A DNA stretch of 64,000 bases from Duganella margarita. Its GTDB lineage: Bacteria > Pseudomonadota > Gammaproteobacteria > Burkholderiales > Burkholderiaceae_D. How positions within the stretch are numbered: position 1 is the stretch's first letter; the number at the start of each line of letters is the position of its first letter. This document shows, piece by piece, positions 16,972-25,752 of this stretch. The stretch spans positions 1 through 64,000 of the forward strand of contig NZ_WWCS01000003.1 of assembly GCF_009857535.1 (NCBI RefSeq), in the 5' to 3' direction. The notes beneath the pieces are model-generated. The model was not told the origin of the DNA, made no database searches, and saw only the letters and a program-made list of their open reading frames with translations. The position numbers and the translations under genes were made by a program.

Positions 16972-17909
16972 CCCGGCTGCACGGCGGCGACCAGGTTGCG
17001 GCCATTGCGCTTGGCCTGGTACAGCGCGCGGTCGGCGGCGCCGATCAGCGCTTCCACCTCCACTGGCGCGTCGCTTTTTTGCGTGGCGATGCCGATGCTG
17101 ACCGTGATCTGCTGCGACGCATCGGTGGTGCGCTCGTGCGGTATCGCCAGCTCCTGCGCCCGCGCGCGGATCGACTCCGCCATCAGCAGCGCCTGATCGA
17201 CGTCGGTATCCGGCAATATCATCGCAAACTCCTCGCCGCCGTAGCGCGCCATCAGGTCGCACGGGCGCTTGAGCATATCCGCCAGCGCTGCCGCCACCTG
17301 GATCAGGCACTGGTCGCCTTTCTGGTGGCCGTAGTGATCGTTGTAGGCCTTGAAGTGGTCGATGTCGATCATCAGCAGCGACAACGGCGTGCCGCCACGC
17401 TTGGCGCGCCGGTGTTCCTTCTCCATCGCCACGTCGAAGTGGCGGCGGTTGGCGATGCCGGTCAGGCCGTCGGCAAACGTCTGCGAGCGCAGCACCATGG
17501 CCTGCTCGCGCAGCAGCTTCTCGCGGGTTACCGCGATGCTGACATCGGTGACCTGGATCAGGCAGTGGCGCGGTGCGCCGTCCACTTCCACCGGCGTCAC
17601 TTCCACCGCCTGCTGGATGCGTTCATCGCGCGCATACAGCGGGAACGGCGCCTTGTTCAGCGTCTGCGACAGCAGCGAAGGGAAGTTGTTGTATAGCGCG
17701 TACTGGATGGCGGCGTCCACGCGGCCGCCGCGCAGCTCCGGGCAGACGGCGAAGAAGTCGCGGCCCGCCACTTGTTCGTGCGCCAGTCCGGAATGTTTGA
17801 TCATCCACGCATTCCACAATGCGATGCGGCGCTGGTGATCGAGCACGATGGCGCCCACGTTCACCGCGCAGAACACGCTTTCCAGCAGGGGCAGGCGCGA
17901 GCAGTTCAT
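16968..17909 (-). CDS. PAS-GGDEF diguanylate cyclase
   Basis: A 313-residue cytoplasmic protein. An N-terminal PAS-like domain (about 15-135) precedes a GGDEF domain (about 145-310) with active site RYGGEEF near residue 222. An RxxD inhibitory I-site (RPCD) sits five residues before GGEEF, so product inhibition by c-di-GMP is expected. The ATG at 17909 overlaps the CheC stop by 4 bp, indicating translational coupling. It is the last gene of a receiver-CheC-cyclase operon, linking phospho-signalling to c-di-GMP synthesis. Confidence 0.93.
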   Translation of the reverse strand: MNCSRLPLLESVFCAVNVGAIVLDHQRRIALWNAWMIKHSGLAHEQVAGRDFFAVCPELRGGRVDAAIQYALYNNFPSLLSQTLNKAPFPLYARDERIQQAVEVTPVEVDGAPRHCLIQVTDVSIAVTREKLLREQAMVLRSQTFADGLTGIANRRHFDVAMEKEHRRAKRGGTPLSLLMIDIDHFKAYNDHYGHQKGDQCLIQVAAALADMLKRPCDLMARYGGEEFAMILPDTDVDQALLMAESIRARAQELAIPHERTTDASQQITVSIGIATQKSDAPVEVEALIGAADRALYQAKRNGRNLVAAVQPG

Positions 17910-18538
17910 GTCTGCCCCATGACGCGTGCGATGTACAGGTTGATCTGGTCTTTCAGGTCGTGCAGCGCGGAGATGGCCAGCACAAAGGCGACGTAGCCGT
18001 GGATCTGGTGCCTCTCCAGCAGGAAGTCGATGTGCAGCATCAGCACCACGGTATCGGCCTGGCTGCCGCCGGTGGTGGCGGTGAGGATTTCGTCGCTGGT
18101 GCCGACGTGGTACTGCGGCAGCGATCCTTGCAATTCGCGCTGGAAGATATTGGCCAGCGTGCCGACGCAGGAGTTGAGCATGATGTTGCCGATCTCGCAC
18201 ATGGCTTCCTGCTCCATGTCGGTCAGCTCCTTCAGCGGCACCGCTTCGCCCACCATCAGGCGCACGATCTCCAGGCTTTTATCTTCGGGGAACATGAGAA
18301 TGGCTTCGGTCTCGAAGGCGCCGGCGTAATGCTGGCTGACGCCGCAGATGCGCTCCGGCCCGGCATCGCCCGCACCGAGCAGCCGCGCCGCCTCGGCGCG
18401 CGCGATGAAGCTGATCGACGGCACCGACATGCGCACCGCTTCGTTGACGATGGCGCTCATCGACGCCGCCGCGTGGCCGACGCCGATGTTGAAGATCTCG
18501 ATCAGTGCATCGTTTTCCAGTTCGCTCAGCGTGAACAT
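17906..18538 (-). CDS. CheC-family CheY-P phosphatase
   Basis: A 210-residue protein with two copies of the CheC phosphatase motif: ENDALIEIFNIGVGHAA near the N-terminus and MEQEAMCEIGNIMLNSCV around residue 110. CheC/CheX/FliY proteins dephosphorylate CheY-type receivers using the Glu-Asn pairs of these helices. It lies between a stand-alone receiver gene (2 bp after its stop) and a diguanylate cyclase gene (4-bp overlap). Its likely substrate is the receiver encoded just upstream. Confidence 0.88.
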   Translation of the reverse strand: MFTLSELENDALIEIFNIGVGHAAASMSAIVNEAVRMSVPSISFIARAEAARLLGAGDAGPERICGVSQHYAGAFETEAILMFPEDKSLEIVRLMVGEAVPLKELTDMEQEAMCEIGNIMLNSCVGTLANIFQRELQGSLPQYHVGTSDEILTATTGGSQADTVVLMLHIDFLLERHQIHGYVAFVLAISALHDLKDQINLYIARVMGQT

Positions 18539-18540
18539 GG

Positions 18541-18912
18541 TTACGCCGCTTCCAGCGTGGCCACCAGCTGCGCGATGCGCGCCTCGGTGATCGGCTTTTC
18601 AACGAAACCGATGCCCATGGCGGCGGCGCGCTCGCGCGTGGCGGTCTGCACGTTGGCGGTCAGCAGCGAGATCGGCACGGCGGGGAACTCCTGGCGCAAC
18701 TGCTCGGCGGCGGCGATGCCGCCCATGCCGGGCATGTTGACGTCCATCAGGATCAGGTCGGGCGGGGCGCTGCGCGCCTTGAGCAGTGATTCCTCGCCGG
18801 TGCCGGCTTCCTCGACGATCCAGTCGGCGTGCATGCTGACGATGTACTGGCGCGCCATCATCCGCGAGACGCGGCTGTCGTCGACTATCAGAACAGTTTT
18901 GGTGCTGGTCAT
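18541..18912 (-). CDS. CheY-like response regulator
   Basis: A 123-residue single receiver domain. Acidic residues in VLIVDDSRVSR, phospho-acceptor in LILMDVNMPGMGG, and FVEKPI supply the full active site. ATG at 18912 follows GGGGAAG. First gene of the operon with cheC-like and GGDEF genes. Upstream lies a 187-bp divergent region shared with rpiA. Confidence 0.92.
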   Translation of the reverse strand: MTSTKTVLIVDDSRVSRMMARQYIVSMHADWIVEEAGTGEESLLKARSAPPDLILMDVNMPGMGGIAAAEQLRQEFPAVPISLLTANVQTATRERAAAMGIGFVEKPITEARIAQLVATLEAA

Positions 18913-19009
18913 GTGCTTCCCCGGCAATCTTGTCATAGGCCTGCGCTGTAGCCATTCTCGCATACTCAATGGCCTGACTGACCACAGGTGTTGTTACGTT
19001 TATACGCTT

Positions 19010-19039
19010 ATTGCACGGTGTTGTCCGTGCGCAATTTTT
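19010..19039 (+). terminator. Terminator-like hairpin upstream of rpiA
   Basis: ATTGCACGG (19010-19018) pairs with CCGTGCGCAAT (19025-19035) around a 6-nt loop with a small bulge, followed by TTTT. It sits between divergent genes, so no plus-strand transcript obviously ends here. It may be an attenuator for rpiA or a relic. Confidence 0.35.
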
Positions 19040-19099
19040 AAGCAAAAAACGGGATGGTAAAATAGCGCCATCCGATTTCCCCTCTCTTATGTATTTATC

Positions 19100-19777
19100 A
19101 TGACCCAAGACGAACTGAAACAAGCCGTAGCCCGCACCGCCATCGACTATGTGGTGAAAAACCAGATCATCGGCGTCGGCACCGGCTCCACCGCCAACTT
19201 CTTCATCGACGAGCTGGCCAAGATCAAGGGCGACATCAAGGGCGCCGTGGCGTCGTCGGAGGCGACCGCCGCCCGCCTGCGCGCGCACGGCATCGAAGTG
19301 TTCGACCTGAACGACGTGCCGGAAATCGCCGTGTATATCGACGGCGCTGATGAAATCGACAACAGCGGCGCCATGATCAAGGGCGGCGGCGCGGCGCTGA
19401 CGCGCGAGAAGATCGTCGCATCGGTGGCCAAACAGTTCGTCTGCATCGCCGACGGTTCCAAGCTGGTGGACGTGATGGGCAAGTTCCCGCTGCCGGTGGA
19501 AGTGATTCCGATGGCGCGCGCGGCAGTGGCGCGCGAGCTGGTCAAGCTGGGCGGCACGCCGAAACTGCGCCTGAAACCCGGCACGGACGAGGCGTTTGTG
19601 ACCGATAACGGCGGTTATCTGCTGGATGTGGCGGGGCTGTCGGTTACCGATCCGAAGGCGCTGGAAGCGCAGATCAACCAGATCGTCGGCGTGATCGCGG
19701 TGGGCTTGTTTGCGGCGCGTGGCGCCAATGTCTGCCTGCTGGGCACGGCGGAAGGCGTGAAGACGCTGAAGTTCTGA
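19100..19777 (+). CDS. rpiA: Ribose-5-phosphate isomerase A
   Basis: Interconverts ribose-5-phosphate and ribulose-5-phosphate. The 225-residue product carries the RpiA motifs [24 protein letters not shown] and [12 protein letters not shown]. Complete in length. It is divergent from the receiver-CheC-GGDEF operon and convergent with yggX; a dispersed repeat separates its stop from the yggX stop. No strong ribosome binding site precedes the ATG. Confidence 0.97.
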   Translation: MTQDELKQAVARTAIDYVVKNQIIGVGTGSTANFFIDELAKIKGDIKGAVASSEATAARLRAHGIEVFDLNDVPEIAVYIDGADEIDNSGAMIKGGGAALTREKIVASVAKQFVCIADGSKLVDVMGKFPLPVEVIPMARAAVARELVKLGGTPKLRLKPGTDEAFVTDNGGYLLDVAGLSVTDPKALEAQINQIVGVIAVGLFAARGANVCLLGTAEGVKTLKF

Positions 19778-19783
19778 TGGCGT

Positions 19784-19861
19784 GTCGTTCCGGCGAAAGC
19801 CGGAATCCATAGAACGGCGGAATCGCCGCTCAGCATGGGTCCCCGCTTTCGCGGGGACGAC
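19784..19861. repeat. Dispersed inverted repeat, copy 2 (variant)
   Basis: Two hairpin arms (GTTCCGGCGAAAGCCGGAAT and GTCCCCGCTTTCGCGGGGAC) in the same layout as the other copies, with diverged inner sequence. It fills the whole gap between the convergent rpiA and yggX genes and may act as a bidirectional terminator. Confidence 0.75.
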
Positions 19862-19864
19862 GAA

Positions 19865-20137
19865 TTAATCCGCAGGCGGCACGTAGCCTTGTGCCGCATC
19901 GGCGCCGTCGCCGAAGAAGTGCTTTTCCATCTGCGTGGCCAAGTATTTGCGTGCGCGCTGGTCGGCCAGGTTCAGGCGGTTTTCGTTGACCAGCATGGTC
20001 TGGTGCTTGAGCCATGCAGCCCAGGCTTCCTTGGACACCGACTCGTAAATCTTCTTACCCAGTTCACCCGGATACGGCGGGAAGTCCAAGCCCTCGGCTT
20101 CCTTGTTGAGTTTGATGCATTGAACGGTGCGGGCCAT
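19865..20137 (-). CDS. yggX: Probable Fe(2+)-trafficking protein YggX
   Basis: A 90-residue YggX family protein beginning [19 protein letters not shown], with the conserved early cysteine C7, and [18 protein letters not shown]. YggX protects iron-sulfur clusters and takes part in iron handling under oxidative stress. AGGAG precedes the ATG. It lies between rpiA and argA, transcribed with argA but 35 bp downstream of it. Confidence 0.95.
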   Translation of the reverse strand: MARTVQCIKLNKEAEGLDFPPYPGELGKKIYESVSKEAWAAWLKHQTMLVNENRLNLADQRARKYLATQMEKHFFGDGADAAQGYVPPAD

Positions 20138-20172
20138 ATGGGTTGCTCCTAAAGCTTTAAGTAAAAACGAGA

Positions 20173-21483
20173 TTATAAGGTTTTAATCAGAACCTGGGAT
20201 TTGCGCTGCCAGTTATACATGCGCTGGCGGTCCTTCGGCAGCGCATCGACGGTGGCCGGCGCGAAGCCGCGTTTGATGAACCAGTGCGAGGTGCGGGTGG
20301 TCAGGACGAACAGCTTGTTGACGCCCAGCGCGCGCGCACGGTTTTCCATGTGCTTGAGGATGCGGTCGCCGTCGCCCTGGCCCTGGACGTCGGGGTTGAC
20401 GGTCAGGCATGCCATTTCGGCCATTTTCTGTTCCGGGAACGGATACAGCGCGGCGCAGCCGAAGATCACGCCATCATGCTCGATGACCGAGAACATCTCG
20501 ATTTCGCGCTCGATCAGCTCGCGGCCGCGCTTGACCAGCGTGCCGTCGGCTTCGAGCGGTTCGATCAGCTTGATAATCCCGCCAACGTCCTCAATTGTGG
20601 CGGTGCGCAGCGATTCCAGGTTCTCGTGTGAGATCATGGTGCCCACGCCATCGTGGGTGAACAGTTCCAGCAGCGCCGAGCCGTCCATGTCGAACGAGAC
20701 GATGTGCGAGCGTTCGACGCCGTTGTCGCAGGCCTTGACGCAATGTTTCAGGTAGAACGCGGTGGCGTCGGGCAGGAAGCCGGCCTGCAGCACGGCTTCG
20801 GCCTGGTGCGACGACAGCTCGCGAATCTCGAAGCCGCCGGCGTCGGTCATCAGCGGCGTTTCGGTGATGAAGATCAGTTTATCGGCGTGCAGCGCGATGG
20901 CGGTGGAGCAGGCCACGTCTTCCATGGTCAGGTTGAACGCCTCGCCGGTTGGCGAGAAGCCCAGCGGCGACAGCAGCACCAGACCGTCGGAGCCGAGAAT
21001 GGAGTGGATGGTCTCGGCATCGACCTTGCGGGTGACGCCGGTCAGTTCCAGGTCGACGCCGTCGATCACGCCGAGCGGCTTGGCGGTGATGAAGTTGCCG
21101 GAAATGATACGGATCGCGGCGTTGGACATCGGCGTGTTCGGCAAGCCCTGGCTGAATGCGGCCTCGATGTCGAGGCGCAGTTCGCCGGCGGCTTCCTTGG
21201 CGCACTCCATGGCGGCGGTGTCGGTGATGCGCACGCCGTTGTGGAAGCGACCTTCGACGTTACGCAGCGCCAGTTGTTCGGCCACTTGCGGCCGTGAGCC
21301 GTAGACCACGGTGACGTTGATGTCGAGCGCGTGCAGCAGCGACAGGTCGTGGGCCAGCACCGGCAAGGCGCCGGCGGCCACCAGTTCACCTGGGAAGGCG
21401 ACCACGAAGGTCTTGCCACGGAAAGCGTGGATGTAAGGCGCGACAGAGCGCAGCCATTGGACGAATTGGGTAGGATTTTCCAT
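20173..21483 (-). CDS. argA: Amino-acid N-acetyltransferase (N-acetylglutamate synthase)
   Basis: Acetylates glutamate with acetyl-CoA, the first step of arginine biosynthesis. From ATG at 21483 the 436-residue product has an N-terminal amino-acid-kinase-like domain (about 10-280) and a C-terminal GNAT acetyltransferase domain (about 290-436, with [17 protein letters not shown] as the acetyl-CoA loop). The length matches classical ArgA (about 440). An in-frame ATG at 21492 adds three residues. Divergent from hrpA with only 56 bp between. Confidence 0.95.
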   Translation of the reverse strand: MENPTQFVQWLRSVAPYIHAFRGKTFVVAFPGELVAAGALPVLAHDLSLLHALDINVTVVYGSRPQVAEQLALRNVEGRFHNGVRITDTAAMECAKEAAGELRLDIEAAFSQGLPNTPMSNAAIRIISGNFITAKPLGVIDGVDLELTGVTRKVDAETIHSILGSDGLVLLSPLGFSPTGEAFNLTMEDVACSTAIALHADKLIFITETPLMTDAGGFEIRELSSHQAEAVLQAGFLPDATAFYLKHCVKACDNGVERSHIVSFDMDGSALLELFTHDGVGTMISHENLESLRTATIEDVGGIIKLIEPLEADGTLVKRGRELIEREIEMFSVIEHDGVIFGCAALYPFPEQKMAEMACLTVNPDVQGQGDGDRILKHMENRARALGVNKLFVLTTRTSHWFIKRGFAPATVDALPKDRQRMYNWQRKSQVLIKTL

Positions 21484-21539
21484 TAGCCGCATTATAATTC
21501 GGGGCGCGACGTCCGCGCCAAATACCTTTGTAAAAAACA

Positions 21540-24500
21540 ATGTCAGAAGCCAGCAACAAGCCAAAAACCCCGACTCAACGGCCGCAAAACGCCCGATCCA
21601 GCCGCTCACAAGCACCACGCAAGCCGATCACCGTCGTTCCCGCGCAGGAGGGAACCCATGGTTCGCCGGAGGGGCGGCGTCCTATGGATTCCCGCCTGCG
21701 CGGGAATGACGGCGGATCGCGCGGCGACGGTCCGCGCCGCGATGCGCGGCCGCGTCTGACGCCGGAGGAGCAGGCGGCCCGCGAGGCCGAGCGCAATTTC
21801 CGCAACCCGCTGCCGCCGATTACCTTCCCGGAAGACCTGCCGGTCTCCGGCCGCCGCCAGGAAATCGCCGAAGCGCTGCAAAACAACCAGGTGGTCATCG
21901 TCTCCGGCGAAACCGGTTCCGGTAAAACCACCCAGCTGCCGAAGATCTGCCTGGAGCTGGGCCGTGGCCAAAAAGGCATGATCGGCCACACCCAGCCGCG
22001 CCGCATCGCTGCCTCGTCGACCGCCAAGCGCATCGCCGCGGAACTGGGCTCGCCGCTGGGCGAACACGTGGGCTTCAAAGTCCGCTTCGCCGACACGCTG
22101 CAAAAAGGCGCCTACGTCAAGCTGATGACCGACGGTATCCTGCTGACGGAAACGCAAAGCGACCCGCTGCTCAAGGCCTACGACACCATCATCATCGATG
22201 AAGCGCACGAACGCAGCCTGAACATCGACTTCCTGCTCGGCTACCTGAAACAGTTGCTGCCGCGCCGTCCGGACCTGAAGATCATCATCACTTCCGCGAC
22301 CATCGACGCCGACCGCTTCGCGCGTCACTTCGGCACGCCGGAGAAGCCGGCGCCGGTGATCGAAGTCTCGGGCCGCCTGTATAAAGTGGAAGTGCGCTAT
22401 CGCCCGATCGAAAGCGACGTAGTGGGTGGGGCAAATGCGCCGGCCGTGGCCAACGCCGATGGCAAGGGCGCGCGCACCGCCGCCGCCCGTGAAAAGCGCG
22501 ACCTGATGGACGCCGTGATCGACGGCGTCGACGAAGTGGCGCGCATCGGTTCCGGCGACATCCTGGTGTTCCTGCCCGGCGAACGCGAAATCCGCGACGC
22601 CGCCGAAGCGCTGCGCAAGCACCATCCGCCGCACGTGGAAATCCTGCCGCTGTTCGCCCGCCTGTCGGCCGAGGAGCAGGAGCGCGTGTTCAAACTGACC
22701 AACGCGCGCCGCATCGTCCTGTCCACCAACGTGGCCGAGACCTCGCTGACCGTGCCCGGCATCCGCTACGTGGTGGACGCCGGCCTGGCGCGCGTGAAGC
22801 GCTACAGCTACCGCAACAAGGTCGAGCAATTGCAGATCGAGCCGATCGCGCAATCGGCCGCCAACCAGCGCGCCGGCCGATGCGGCCGCGTGGCCGATGG
22901 CGTCTGCATCCGCTTGTACGACGAGCAGGACTTCCTGCAACGGCCTAAATTTACCGAGCCGGAGATCCTGCGCTCGTCGCTGGCCTCCGTCATCCTGCGC
23001 ATGAAGACCTTGCATCTGGCCGATGTGGAGACCTTCCCGTTCATCGAACCGCCGCTGGCGCGCGCCATCGCCGACGGCTACCAACTGCTGCAAGAGCTGG
23101 GCGCGGTCGATGAATACAACCAGATCACGCCGCTCGGCACCAAGCTGGCCAAGCTGCCGCTGGACCCGCGCGTCGGCCGCATGATTCTGGCGGCGCTGGA
23201 CAACGTCTGCCTGACCGAAGTGCTGATCATCGCCTCGGCGCTGTCGGTGCAGGATCCGCGCGACCGGCCGATGGAACACCAGCAGGCCGCCGACGAAGCG
23301 CACAAGAAGTTCGCCGACGAGAAGTCCGAATTCCTCAGCTATATCAAGATCTGGCGCTGGTTTGAAAACGCGATTGAGCATAAGAAGACCAACCGCCAGT
23401 TGCAGGACAACTGCCGCACCAACTTCCTGTCGCAACTGCGCCTGCGCGAATGGCGCGACGTCCACTCGCAACTGCTCACCATCGTCAAGGAGCAGGGCTG
23501 GCGCCTGAACGAAGCGCCGGCGACCTACGAGAACCTGCACATGGCGCTGCTGACTGGCTTGCTGGGCAACGTCGGCTTCAAGATGGAAGACGATCCTGGC
23601 TTCCTCGGTGCGCGCGGCATCAAGTTCAATATCTGGCCGGGTTCTTCGCTGAGCAAAAAGCCGGGCAAATGGATCATGGCGGCGGAACTGGTGGATACCA
23701 CCCGCCTGTACGCGCGCTGCATCGCGCAGATCCAGCCGGAGTGGCTGGAAAAGATCGGCGGCCACCTGCTGAAAAAATCGTGGGGCGAGCCGCGCTGGGA
23801 GAAACGGTCGGCACAGGTCACCGCATCCGAGCGCGCCACCTTGTACGGCCTGGTGGTGTACAGCCAGCGCCGCATCAACTACGGCTTGTTCAATCCTGCC
23901 GAGGCGCGCGAAATCTTCATTCGCGATGCGCTGGTCGGCGGCGATTACGAGACGCGTGCGCCGTTCTTCGCCCATAACCACAAGCTGATTAAAGAGATCG
24001 AGAACCTCGAACACAAGTCGCGCCGCCAGGACGTGCTGGTGGACGATGAACTGATCGCCGCCTTCTACGACAAGCTGCTGCCGGCCGATGTGGTCAATGG
24101 CGCCGGCTTCGAGAAGTGGCACAAGGACGTCACGGCGCAGGAGCCCAAGCTGCTGTTCCTCAACCGCGATGAGCTGATGCGCCACGAAGCGGCCGGCGTC
24201 ACTACCGACCTTTTCCCGAAGAAGATGAGCGTCTCCGGCCTGGAGCTGGTGCTGACCTATCACTTCGAACCGGGCAGCGTGCGCGATGGCGTGACGCTGG
24301 CGGTGCCGCTGTATGCATTGAACCAGCTGTCGCGCGAACGCTGCGAATGGCTGGTGCCGGGCATGTTGAAGGAGAAGGTGCACCTGCTGCTGAAATCCCT
24401 GCCGCAGAAACTGCGCCGCCATTGCGTGCCGCTGCCGGATTACGCGGCCAGGTTCTGCGAGCGCGTGGAGGAGAAGCACGCCTTCGGCCGTGGCGAGTTG

Positions 24501-25688
24501 ATTGACGCGATCATCGCCGATATTCGCAAGGAGATCACGGTAACGCCGCTGACCACCGACTTCAAGCCGGAGACGCTGCCGGCGCACCATTTCATGAACT
24601 TCAAGGTGATCGACGAGCATGGGCGCCAGCTGGACATGGGCCGCAACCTCGCCACTTTGCAGGCGGAATACGGCACGCAGGCGCGCGAGAGCTTCCAGAA
24701 GATGGCCGAGGCTTCTGGCCCGCAGTCGACGGTTGCGGCGCGCGCGGTGGTGCCAGCGAAGGCCGTCGCACCGGCGAAAGCCGGTGCCCATGCGACGCCT
24801 GACGCAGCCAAGTCCAGCACGACAGCCAGCAACATCACGCTGACCAACCTGACCTCGTGGACCTTCGGCGAACTGCCGGAGTTGCTGGAAATCGCCCAGG
24901 GCAAGCTGACGCTGATCGGTTTCCCGGCGCTGGTGGACAAGATTACCCACTGCGACCTGGAAGTCTTCGACGATCCAACGGTGGCGGCGCGTACGCACCG
25001 CGTCGGCCTGCGCCGTCTGTTTGCCTTGCAGATGAAGGACCAGATCAAGTTCATTGAAAAGAGCATCCCCAATTTGCAGCAAATGGGCATGCAGTTCATG
25101 AGCATGGGCACGCAGGAAGAACTGCGCGAGCAGATCATCAACAAGGCGCTGGACATCGCGTGTCTGCAAGACCCGCTGCCGATCGACGCCGCCAGTTTCG
25201 CCAAGCGCAAGGACGAAGGCAAATCGCGCCTGGTGCTGCTGGTGAACGAGATCGCGCGTCTGCTGTCGCAGGTGCTGACCGAGTTCCACGGCCTGCCGAA
25301 ACGCCTGCAAGGCTTGTCGCAGCAGGCGGCGCAGGATATGCAGCAGCAGCTGCAAGGCCTGGTGCACAAGCGCTTTCTGCAGGAGAATGACTACAGCCAG
25401 CTGGCGCACTTCCCGCGCTATTTGAAGGCGATGAATGTGCGGATCGAAAAGCTGCGCGGCGATCCCGCGCGCGATACGAAGCTGATGGCGGAGTGGCAGC
25501 AGGCCGCAGCAGCCTACCTGCGCGCGAGCCGCGATAAATCGGCCGGCAAGAACACCGATCCGAAGATGGTGGAATTCCGCTGGATGCTGGAGGAGTTGCG
25601 CGTGTCGCTGTTTGCGCAGGAGTTGCGCACGCCGATGCCGGTATCGGCCAAGCGCTTGCTTAAAGTGTGGGAATCCATGCAGCGCTAA
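21540..25688 (+). CDS. hrpA: ATP-dependent RNA helicase HrpA
   Basis: A 1382-residue DEAH-box helicase. Walker A GETGSGKTTQ, DEAH box (DEAHERS), SAT motif (ITSATID) and the QRAGRCGR motif VI are intact, followed by the helicase-associated and C-terminal HrpA domains. HrpA proteins act on structured RNA and stalled ribosomes. It is longer than E. coli HrpA (about 1300). Part of the extra length comes from two in-frame pieces of the dispersed repeat: residues about 31-58 and about 1076-1085. Both sit in presumably flexible regions outside the helicase core. Confidence 0.96.
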   Translation: MSEASNKPKTPTQRPQNARSSRSQAPRKPITVVPAQEGTHGSPEGRRPMDSRLRGNDGGSRGDGPRRDARPRLTPEEQAAREAERNFRNPLPPITFPEDLPVSGRRQEIAEALQNNQVVIVSGETGSGKTTQLPKICLELGRGQKGMIGHTQPRRIAASSTAKRIAAELGSPLGEHVGFKVRFADTLQKGAYVKLMTDGILLTETQSDPLLKAYDTIIIDEAHERSLNIDFLLGYLKQLLPRRPDLKIIITSATIDADRFARHFGTPEKPAPVIEVSGRLYKVEVRYRPIESDVVGGANAPAVANADGKGARTAAAREKRDLMDAVIDGVDEVARIGSGDILVFLPGEREIRDAAEALRKHHPPHVEILPLFARLSAEEQERVFKLTNARRIVLSTNVAETSLTVPGIRYVVDAGLARVKRYSYRNKVEQLQIEPIAQSAANQRAGRCGRVADGVCIRLYDEQDFLQRPKFTEPEILRSSLASVILRMKTLHLADVETFPFIEPPLARAIADGYQLLQELGAVDEYNQITPLGTKLAKLPLDPRVGRMILAALDNVCLTEVLIIASALSVQDPRDRPMEHQQAADEAHKKFADEKSEFLSYIKIWRWFENAIEHKKTNRQLQDNCRTNFLSQLRLREWRDVHSQLLTIVKEQGWRLNEAPATYENLHMALLTGLLGNVGFKMEDDPGFLGARGIKFNIWPGSSLSKKPGKWIMAAELVDTTRLYARCIAQIQPEWLEKIGGHLLKKSWGEPRWEKRSAQVTASERATLYGLVVYSQRRINYGLFNPAEAREIFIRDALVGGDYETRAPFFAHNHKLIKEIENLEHKSRRQDVLVDDELIAAFYDKLLPADVVNGAGFEKWHKDVTAQEPKLLFLNRDELMRHEAAGVTTDLFPKKMSVSGLELVLTYHFEPGSVRDGVTLAVPLYALNQLSRERCEWLVPGMLKEKVHLLLKSLPQKLRRHCVPLPDYAARFCERVEEKHAFGRGELIDAIIADIRKEITVTPLTTDFKPETLPAHHFMNFKVIDEHGRQLDMGRNLATLQAEYGTQARESFQKMAEASGPQSTVAARAVVPAKAVAPAKAGAHATPDAAKSSTTASNITLTNLTSWTFGELPELLEIAQGKLTLIGFPALVDKITHCDLEVFDDPTVAARTHRVGLRRLFALQMKDQIKFIEKSIPNLQQMGMQFMSMGTQEELREQIINKALDIACLQDPLPIDAASFAKRKDEGKSRLVLLVNEIARLLSQVLTEFHGLPKRLQGLSQQAAQDMQQQLQGLVHKRFLQENDYSQLAHFPRYLKAMNVRIEKLRGDPARDTKLMAEWQQAAAAYLRASRDKSAGKNTDPKMVEFRWMLEELRVSLFAQELRTPMPVSAKRLLKVWESMQR
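21632..21711. repeat. Dispersed inverted repeat, copy 3, inside hrpA
   Basis: Same two-arm layout as copy 1 (GTCGTTCCCGCGCAGGAGGG... and ...ATGGATTCCCGCCTGCGCGG). It lies in the hrpA frame and encodes a VVPAQEGTH...MDSRLRGND peptide, the translation typical of this repeat class. Confidence 0.85.
24765..24792. repeat. Dispersed repeat, partial copy 4, inside hrpA
   Basis: One hairpin arm, GTCGCACCGGCGAAAGCCGG followed by TGCCCATG, close to the left arm of copy 2. It is translated in the hrpA frame as AVAPAKAGAHA. The preceding VVPAKA may be a further eroded remnant. Confidence 0.55.
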
Positions 25689-25752
25689 GCGGTTCTCCGC
25701 ACGCTTGATGCGGCGGCTTTCAGGTAGACTGTGGCAACAGGGAGATGTTGCG

